From NCBI GenBank assembly GCA_022478985.1, contig JAKSZP010004199.1, positions 1 through 64,000 of the forward strand: a DNA stretch of 64,000 nucleotides, in the 5' to 3' direction. The notes under the pieces were generated by a model. It saw nothing but the letters and a program-made list of their open reading frames with translations. It was not told the DNA's origin and did not search any database. Source of the stretch: Massospora cicadina. Lineage: Eukaryota > Entomophthoromycota > Entomophthoromycetes > Entomophthorales > Entomophthoraceae. A program made the position numbers and the translations under genes. How positions within the stretch are numbered: the first letter of the stretch is position 1; the number at the start of each line of letters is the position of its first letter. This document shows positions 55,323 to 64,000 of this stretch, piece after piece.

Positions 55323-57040
55323 TAGAATGGTTTTATAAACCTTAATATATATTACGCCAGCCATAACACCCTATATATGATTCTCTCTAGTGTAATTTCA
55401 GACTCAGCACTTAAGTGAAAATTTCGCCCCTGTAGAGAAAGTATTGCTTTGTTATTCTACAAATTTGAAAGCGCAATAAAGGAAGCAGCTTATAGACAAT
55501 AGAGAAAGAATATTGACACCAACCTTAGCTGCTAATTATGGGAGATTATGGATTTACATATGAAAATGCTACACCTAAGGTCAAGTTAAAACAGACTACA
55601 TACCGGAATTTTGCAGAGATCAGGTCCACTTGAATTATAACCAAGCCTTCCTGGAGATGCATCTCAATAAATGGGTAAGCATGACACAATTTTAAGCATT
55701 ATATATACAAGCGCCTAACACTTGATCACTACCTTCAATCTCATCATTTGATGTGATTACTACTTTGGTTTCCACCCTCAACTTGATACCCAAGATTCAA
55801 ATACTTATGAATCGAGATAAACATAACTTTTATTTGCGATTAATATAAATGAATCTCTAAATAAAAAACCCTAGACTTGATTTCCAATCTTCCTGCATTT
55901 TCAGTCATCCCAGCCCATCTATAAGTATATTCATATAGAAAGAGAAAAAGAAAGATGAGTTTAATGAACCTACTTCCTGAGCCAACGCTACACCACCTAT
56001 TGTTGCTAGCTCCAATATAAAAGAGGTAAAAAGTTTTTAATATAAGAAAGAGGCACTTCATGTTGATTTACCTGAAATGGCCAATCTCAACCTTACTTGA
56101 TCACAAGACAAAAAGTAAAATAATTTCCTCAAAAAGAAATATGTGAATGAGTAGTCAATCCATCAAAAAAACTTTTTTTCTTAATCTTATTCTGATTAAT
56201 CCCTAAGTTCCTCACACTGCTTTCACAACTTATAATCTTGTTAACCTGAGTCTGCAACAAGTTTATAAATTTCTCATTTTTTCATTTTATTTGCAGTAGA
56301 TTAGCACTAAAAGTTGTCTCATATAGACTCATATGGTAAATCTATATTGCTCTCAATTTACACACATTATAGATGTATAGCATTGCTGGGCCTCAGCTAC
56401 TTTGTCTGTTGGGCTTTATCCTAATCCATTGTGATTTAAATTATATCAATTACTTCAGCCATGGCCCTAAGTAACCCTACTTTATGAACTCTTGTTAGGT
56501 ATTCAGCTTCCCAAGAGTACGCCGCTATTGTACTCTATGGTAAAAAGTTCCTATTTTTTAGAGAGGTAAGTACCTTGGTATTAAAGACTTTTATAAACAG
56601 TATAAAGAATGGTAAATCTTGAATTGCATATTAGAGATGGATGGCAAGATCACGCAAATTAATACCACGTGAAAGGCCCCAAGTGCATTTACTGTTACTC
56701 ATGATTAAAGCCCAAGATGGGATTTCTGTGAATTCTATATGTGAATGCCAATACCACCAAGATTTTCGGTCATTGTTAACACTCAGGTACATTTGATCAT
56801 CCCGCGTTAGAATCTGTTGTAAATTCAAGGGTAAACAACCCATCATTAAAGGAAGTTCTGACTATCTAGGAATACTTGACCCCACCTATACAGGTTCCAT
56901 CTCAATATTACTAGTCAACTTTATCAATGACTACTAATCATTGAATCCCAGTACTAAAATTGCCATGTATGATTATTGCCTCTCAATAATTGTTAGTATT
57001 TGTGACTTTGGAACTTGACACAACTTTAGCCATAAAAAGT
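55323..57040. other. AT-rich DNA without a recognisable gene
   Basis: About 1.7 kb. ORFs are under 75 codons with no motif. It may include the decayed 5' part of El5, but no LTR was identified. Confidence 0.55.
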
Positions 57041-57059
57041 TACCCTTGATAGTCCTAGT

Positions 57060-58440
57060 TGAGGCCTTGGAGATAGTATTTGACCATTTAGCAATGTCTC
57101 AAGTTAGAGATTTGTTTTACAAGTAGGCCTCTTTTCAACTGCCACTAATGAATTTTGTAAAAATGAAAGGCTTTACTCATCATGTAAAATTGATGGCGTT
57201 CCACCTATCAAAGCTCAGATAAATTAGAAAATAAAAATGGAAGTATCCCAGGACTACTACTGAACTAAGGAAGTTTCTTATAAACAGATTGCTAGTGCCA
57301 TCATATAGCCCTTGGCTTTACCCCACCTACTGGTCCATAAGAAGGATGACAGCCACTAGTAGTCATAGATTACCACAAACCATCTCTGTAACAAGAGGGA
57401 CAAATATTCACACCCACAAAATAAAAACTTACTTTTTATTCAATGGGAACAATATTTTTAAAAGTGGGCCTTTATAGCATCTATTGGAAGATCTAGCTAC
57501 AGCTATATGGCCAAGTCAAGTGTTTCCTGATATTTAAGCAAGACTTTTGAAATTACCCAGATGGCACATGGGCTCTTCAATGACTTAATGGCTTCTTGAT
57601 GGGCTATATATGGTCTTTCAGGTGACCATTAGCTGTCATTTATCTTATAACATTGATGACATTACAGTGTATAAATAGAGTTTTATTGGACAATTCAAGA
57701 TCTTAAAGAAGTTTTTTTAAAGGCTGCGTTAGGCCCCCCTTGAATTCAAACCATCCAGTTGCTTTTTAAGCCCAAATTGAAACTTTTATGCGCATGAGCC
57801 TATGCAACAAAGGTAGGTTCATATTTACTAAGGTTGTTTTCGATGAGAAAATACTGCTCTCTTGTAGTCTGAGGGATATTTAAGTCTTCCACAGAATTGT
57901 GGGATATTATAGACAATTTTTCACTTAGTTCACAAACCTTACAGAGCGCCTATCAATTCTCATAAAAAATGGTTCACTACAAATGAAAAACCGGAGCAGT
58001 ATCAGACCTTACAACTTCTATAGACCTCTCTTGCTTTAAACTAAACCATATCCATCCTCAATCTGACCACTCCTTCCTATTACTAATGATGCTAGTGGCG
58101 TGATTATGGGCAGTATACTAGCACATGACGACCATTAAGTTATCAAAATTTGGCTACTTTACCAAGACCTTTTCTAAAGATGAGCGAAGCTATAGCGTTA
58201 CAAGGTGGTAAAAGTTGGTGGTAATACTTTCTATTAGCAACTTTTACTCATATCTATATAAGATGTACTTCACAATCTATACTAATCACGTCTCCCTTAT
58301 GATGGCTACAGAAGATGAAGAATCCTGATAAGAGGTCGGCAATATGGGCGCTTCAACTGAAGAGTGACAATTTCTATAATGTACATTGTTGAATTTGCGT
58401 TCAGCGTCAGATTTCTCCGGCACAAGTTAAAATCTCAAAT
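57060..58440 (+). pseudogene. El5 RT and RNase H remnant
   Basis: LPHLLVHKKDDSH near 57314-57352 corresponds to the SP-x-L-VKKKDG block. VGYYRQFFT near 57902-57928 is the thumb motif. TDASGVIMGSILAHDD (58086-58133) is RNase H block 1 with its catalytic Asp. YTNHVSL near 58275 is the distal TDHxSL block with Asp to Asn. IWALQLKS near 58345 fits the WxLxL segment. Stops occur every 10-30 codons. Confidence 0.68.
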
Positions 58441-59589
58441 TAGCTAGGCACTGTTTGAGGGCAGCTACCTTAGTAAACAACTATAAAAATAACACTTATT
58501 TAACAAGAGGTATTCTTATTAAAAAGTTAGAGGAACTTAATGTAGTATCAAGTACTGTCAAATGCTTGACTGCTTGCTAGGATGTACTTCTTCAGCTAAA
58601 AATTCCTCTAGCAACATAGGAAAAAAGGTCCACTCACTCATTATTCAGCTAAAATATGTCCCTCCACTAGCGTTCCTATTAGTGCATTTTATGTATATAA
58701 GAAGCACACAGAAGTGGTAAACTACTGAATTAGTAAATTTTATTTATGCTAATTGAGCAAATCTAAGGCTTGGCATAATTCCATTGTGGTCACGATTAAC
58801 CAATTGCATTTAAGTTTTGTGGATGTCTATATAAAAATAAAACACCTCGTACTGAATATTTTATGCTGGCACAAGGAGAATATATAGGGTAAATAGAAAG
58901 GTAAATCATTTGGACCTAATACGCCAAGGCCAAGAGGCAATTCAATTAATAGACCAAAGAGTAGAATTTACACCACAGGTTATAGGATTTGATCTGCATT
59001 ATCTATAAGTCTACAGTAATGAGGCAAAAGCACCAAAAGCAATTCAATACAATTTTAGCGACTCCTTATAAAGTGAGGGCAAAGATTTTGAGTTTCCTTA
59101 TGCCAATAAATTCTTTTTCTAAGTATTAGTTAGATATAATAATATTTTTTCATTGCGTTAGATGATGGTTGGTCAAACCACTTACAACTAACTTGCATGA
59201 CAGGACAGTCAATAAAAACGCTGATAAAATATTACATATGCTTATAATAAGCATACTTACCTTAAGGAATAATGTCTATTATTACAGATTATCTGGTTTT
59301 AAAGATGGGAATAGGAGGCTTTTTAGACTTAATCCGAGTTGCAAAAAGTTTTTGAGTGTACTCAAATATAAAAAAACATGCTTTCCGAAATTGCGTTATG
59401 GAAGAAGGCTACCACATGTATGGCCTTCTTCTTGGACCAAAGTTATACTAAAAGATATAAGTGTAGAACATAGAGTATTAAGAAATATATGAATTATTTA
59501 ATAAAGTGAAACTTTTGTGACCAAATAGAAAAAAAATATAGAAAAGTGTTGGAGGTATGTTCAAAATATAGAATTAAGATTATTTTTCT

Positions 59590-60150
59590 CAAATTAGAAA
59601 CATTAAGTAGTGTTCCTTAGGTCCATTCATAGTGGTCAGCATTCAATTTTTATGATTCTTGCCTATTATCCTAAATGTCCAAGAATAAAATCCACTATTA
59701 ATAAACTACTCTACTTAAGTGGGTTTGAGGCCATACATTTTCCCATGTCAACTGTAAAATACATCGTGTTATCCCTCCTTCATTAGATTATTCTTAAAAA
59801 GGATGCTCACCAATTTATTCTCAGTAAACAGGCTTGTTATTACTTCCCAAAAAGTAATGAAGCACTTATTTAGAACTATGTAAAACTTTATAGCCTGATA
59901 TAATCTTTTAACTAGTGGGGAAGTTGAGAAAATGCTATATGGATAATTATATTTTGTAAGGTGGCTACAACCAATCTTTTGCAGTGGAAAAAGTACCTCC
60001 AGAGTAAATTAAAGGCGTATATGGTAAGTTATCATAGAATATACAAGACGTCACCCTTTCATGCCCTCTATGGGAAGAAACATCAAATATTCATTATTGC
60101 CCAACTTTTGGTTAGGATGGATGGGTTTGACAACACAAAAAATAACACAT
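59590..60150 (+). pseudogene. El5 integrase C-terminal remnant
   Basis: The open stretch 59961-60152 contains YHRIYKTSPFHALYGKKHQ, the typical AYN...H.S...SPF..LYG segment after the DDE core. 59600-59760 has weak similarity to the core. The zinc finger and catalytic triad could not be located. An unrelated-looking basic ORF (59169-59492, 107 codons) precedes it. Confidence 0.6.
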
Positions 60151-61689
60151 GATCTTTGGTCAATAAGATAATCTGTTTTCAGGAAATCCTATGGAAGGCA
60201 TCGTTTTGACCACCCATGTAGGCACACAATATAACACTCAACGTCTTGCACTTCATACCTTCAATGTAGTAGACCTAGTATCATTCTAGAATTACAAATT
60301 AGTGGTTGTCCTAAAAAATTTGACATTTCCTGTTCAAAGTCCATATTAGATTATCCACAAGGAAACCTAAAAACTATATATGCTGACACTTTTCCTGGCA
60401 TTGTGTTAGATCAGGTCCATAGTATGTCCCTAAGTTTATGTACCCTATGATAGGCTTTTGAGGGGATCACTTTTGGGTATAAGATGGGGAACAAAATGAA
60501 TTCCCAATCCTAAATTTAATTACTCACCAATCAGTCACCAATCGCTGCCCTCTGATCTATAGCACAAGTTTATAAAGCAGAGAGAAGCTTTAAGAGTAAA
60601 TGTTGAGAAGTAAATTGCTTCATAACATCATCAATGCAACAATTGACTAACTATCCAATTTCAAATAGTGAGATCAGTAAGTTCTAGTAAAGCGGGGTCA
60701 TGAGTCATCAGACATTATCATATGAATGAGGCTATTGTTTCACCCTCAATCCAGAAAACCCACAAGATCCTAATCATGAGAGACCTAGACATTTATTTTG
60801 CCCCAAGGCCCAATGCTCCCTATAAATATTAATCCATTTTTAACATATCAATAAATATAAAACTTTATCCGCCTATTATGTTCCATACTTAGTTACATAT
60901 CTCAATAGTTTGGGCTATAAAGTGTAAAGTTAATCTTAGCCATAGTAAATGCAACAGGAAAATTCCTTCCCAATACAAAAGTTCCTAAGTCATTGTATAT
61001 AGAGGAAGCCATCTCGTCACCTGCCATCTCATAAAAAGCTAAATTCTCTGAATCAAACCTTCTCAAAAACACAAAAAACTAGTATCCTCATTTCAACGCG
61101 TGAACAAAGCCAAGAGTCATTTCAACTTGTCTGGAAAGGCTGCTTAGATTTATTATAACACCACATTTCCCGTTAATATCTCAGTTTTCAATGAGCTTAC
61201 ACTGTGAGGTCTTTAGCTAAGGCTACTTTAAGGAGTTTCAAATACTAGCTTCAAATCTTGGACATGTTGCGTTTTGAGTATTAACATCAACATTTAATAT
61301 TGAAGATACAGAAACAATCTAGCATCATTGAGTATGTATCTACCTTTCAATGTAACATGGAATAGCGTTTTATAACCAATTGATATCACATGGTATTCAG
61401 AGGCTCATAGAAGTCATTTCAAGGCCTTATACTTATGGTGTCCTGGGGCACCAGTACACGATAAAATGTCTCATTAAATCTACCTTGGTAGGCTTTTTGC
61501 TCCAGGAACTATAATTAGATGAAATTAGTGTCTGTCATGTGATCTGGGTTTGTTTCTGTTATTGTATTCAAATTTATAAATCGACATGGTGTTATAATCA
61601 GTAATACACCTATTCGTGACATAACTTAACATCTTAAAACTAAATGCTAAGTTTATGATAAACTGTATTTTAATATAAATGAATCAAAA

Positions 61690-61985
61690 CAATCATATGA
61701 ACTTAAAGGCCTATCTAAAGTTTAATTAGCAACCAGGGCCAACAAATCCAAATTGGTAGTTAGACTTTTTTGGGCAATCTGAAAATAGATCAATGATATT
61801 ATGTGAAAATTAATTCTCCCAAAGAGTTTAGTATTTAAGGTTTAAACCACTCAAAACAAATTTTAGTTTGAAATTCTATCTTTTAGGTTTTGGTCAAAAC
61901 AACTGGGGTATTTTTATATATAGACCTTTTCAATTATCTATTTATTTTTTTATTGCCGATAGCATCACAATCAGTTTTTTCATGC
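61690..61985 (+). repeat. degenerate direct repeat, unit 1
   Basis: About 300 bp related to 62800-63080 in the same orientation. Shared words in the same order include AGATCAATGA, TTATGTG, ATTCTCC, AAGGTTT, TTTAGTTTG and CAGTTT. Similarity is perhaps two thirds of bases by eye. Confidence 0.5.
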
Positions 61986-62799
61986 CACTACTTTCAAACT
62001 CTTCTAAAATTCTTCTCTTCCAATTAGAAACAATTTAAAATACAATGGGAAACAGGCTTCTTAACTAAAATTGTAATTTGACTTGTACCCACCACCTCCT
62101 TGATAATATTATGGGATAAGTGATCAAGACCACCATGGAGGAAGAACGTTTCCCTCCTTATTGCCTTGAGGATCATACCCAATTGTTGTCCAGGTTGGCC
62201 TATCTTGACCCCCTATTACAAGATACCCTCATTGAAAAGACTTCCTAATCATAAATCCCAATAACAATGACAAGCGCTCTAGGAAAGATTTCCATCACCC
62301 AAACCATCAAGTTACCCATTCTCTCTTTGCTTCAAGTGGTGTCCGTGAAGCTTAAATCACATGAACCACAGTGCTATTTCTCCGCCATTATTTCTGGCCT
62401 CCAGTGTTTCCTGCCTCACCTGAAATTACTAGACCTGAGTCCACGCTATCTATCTGGCTGAATGTTTGGTATAGTCAGAACATATTCTTGGATATTACAC
62501 AGCTGCATAAATAAGCTCTAAGAAAATTACCTATTCAAGTGCGCCAGATGCACCTTGTTCTGCGTCAGTTAAGGCACATTTTTTGGATGTTCCTGTGCCC
62601 CTAGAGGTTGCCACGTCTGCATCTATTAGGCTAAACCCAACTCCTACACCTGCCTCCAAAGCTAATGCTAACACTTTAAAGTGGGCGTTATTGTAAACAT
62701 TATTTTATCTAAGAGTGGCATATGTTAGCATACTGAACCTTGATGCTTATTTAATTTTTAACCAATTTTAATAATGCTGTCAAAAAAAGATAAAGTGAA

Positions 62800-63080
62800 T
62801 TAAAAGGCTTATCAAAACCAATAGGTGACTAGAGCAACAATTTTAATATGATAGTTAGATTAATGTGTAGCAATGCGATACTAGATCAATGAAGTTATGT
62901 GCAGGATGATTCTCCTAAACAATTTGGTACTAAGGTTTCGTTTATTAAAAATATCTTTAGTTTGGAATTTTCTTTTTTTTTGAGGTTTAACCTATCACAT
63001 TGGGCACCTTTACTTATAAGATATCAATAAAGTAAATTATCTAATTTATTGTCAATGGGATTGCAGCCAGTTTGGTCCTG
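62800..63080 (+). repeat. degenerate direct repeat, unit 2
   Basis: Partner of 61690-61985, about 1.1 kb downstream. The pair could be old LTRs of a small element or a tandem duplication. Confidence 0.5.
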
Positions 63081-64000
63081 AATTATGACATGAGTTCACC
63101 TCTGGATTTGGGTATACACATGATGGTGGATACCACCAAAAGCTTTTTATAAACTATCTGATTCAGATGAGATAAAGTGTTTGTTTCTCTTATGCCTCAT
63201 GAGATTTACAGTATAGGGTGTATATGAGGCCATTCTGAGAAAAGTCTGCGTCAGGTTTAATGTGGAAGCTAAGTGTAAAGGTTTCAAAAGCGTCAAATTT
63301 TGTGCAAACTATGAGTTCAAACCGTTTGAAAATACAATGTATTTTTCTGGAAGACCCTCAGATAAAGTATCAAATTACAAGATTCTAAGCCCAGTTTTTC
63401 AATCTCTCTAGATGTGAATTACTACTGTGTGGGCATTAAATTTAGAAAAAATCGTTGCCCTTTTAGTTTTATGTAAAATCTTGGCGTGAAATAGTGCCAT
63501 CTACAGCCCAAAATCAATGGATATTGCATGTTTCACAAAATGATAAAACTCCTAAAAGATCATAAGGTCTTTCAGCACTATTAGCTTTATTCACCCATCT
63601 GTCAAAAAGTAGCCCATTTGGAAGCGTCTACTATCAATTATTCCCTGCCTTCCTCCATGAGTTAAAGAAGCTATCATCCTTGGGCTGTTTAAAAAAGTTT
63701 TCATTTGCGAAATTTTCACCCAGTGACATTACAGATTCTACAACCTTACCTACAATAACTATAAAAGTGTAAGAAGATAGTAATATGAGCAGGTCTTCCT
63801 TATCTCCAGGTTTTTTTTCCAACTTTTAAGTTAAATCTTCTTCAAGTTATTTTCTTTTTCAAATTTTAAATAGGTATGCTTTTCTACATCCCCTTTGAGG
63901 ATTCTGGGTTTACCACTATAAGCCTTTTGGATATATACGCATTTTCAGATATACCATGAGGGATAATATTTAAAACCAAACTTGTAATCTATAGAATATT

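Larger units (their letters stand above)
57040..60150 (+). mobile_element. El5: very old Ty3/gypsy pol remnant
   Basis: Highly degenerate RT, RNase H and integrase in the correct order on the + strand. LTRs were not found. Almost every conserved block sits in a different frame, so this is the oldest readable element in the window. It is AT-rich like the surrounding DNA. Confidence 0.7.
60150..64000. other. AT-rich intergenic DNA with a degenerate direct repeat
   Basis: No gene recognised. Short ORFs (62267-62461, 63634-63822) have no family resemblance. The repeat pair listed separately is the only structure I could support. Confidence 0.55.

Overview
The window is a nest of decayed eukaryotic retrotransposons in AT-rich DNA. 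I found no convincing host gene and no tRNA, rRNA or CRISPR. The host is clearly eukaryotic: it carries non-LTR elements with 15-18 bp target-site duplications (TSDs), Ty3/gypsy elements with TG...CA LTRs and 5 bp TSDs, and a chromodomain integrase. A fungus, perhaps a basidiomycete, is my best guess, because chromoviruses and dUTPase-bearing Ty3 elements are known there. That is inference only.

Layout. (1) 107-11840: a 5'-truncated LINE (LINE-A, + strand) with a perfect 17 bp TSD. It is split by an 8.3 kb Ty3/gypsy element (El1, 1795-10085) with 1.15 kb LTRs. (2) 11841-17428: AT-rich DNA holding a 508 bp terminal-inverted-repeat element (13361-13868). (3) 17429-24681: a 1.92 kb retroposon on the - strand that encodes only an ORF1/Gag-like protein. 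It was later hit by a full-length 5.3 kb LINE (LINE-B, 19313-24590) with its own 17 bp TSD. A second copy of the ORF1-only element, not interrupted, lies at 53392-55307 with a different 15 bp TSD. (4) 24682-30170: AT-rich, nothing recognised. (5) 30171-52298: a Ty3 chromovirus (El2, - strand) whose right LTR was split twice, by El3 (35572-44710, - strand, perfect TSD GTGAC) and by El4 (45093-51531, + strand). El4 carries a 388 bp hAT-like insertion inside its RT. (6) 57.0-60.15 kb: a very old Ty3 remnant (El5). (7) 60.2-64 kb: AT-rich DNA with a degenerate direct repeat.

All coding regions are broken by stops and frameshifts. The element-level biology is still readable. El3 and El4 follow the order gag, protease, dUTPase-like domain, RT, RNase H, integrase. 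El1 and El3 carry a related extra ORF, antisense to pol, between integrase and the 3' LTR. LINE-B has ORF1 (zinc knuckle) and ORF2 (endonuclease, RT, C-terminal zinc finger) joined by a TGATG stop/start overlap. The ORF1-only element has its own 3' tail and TSDs, so it looks like a discrete non-autonomous family rather than a broken LINE. Both the ORF1-only element and the antisense ORF deserve follow-up.
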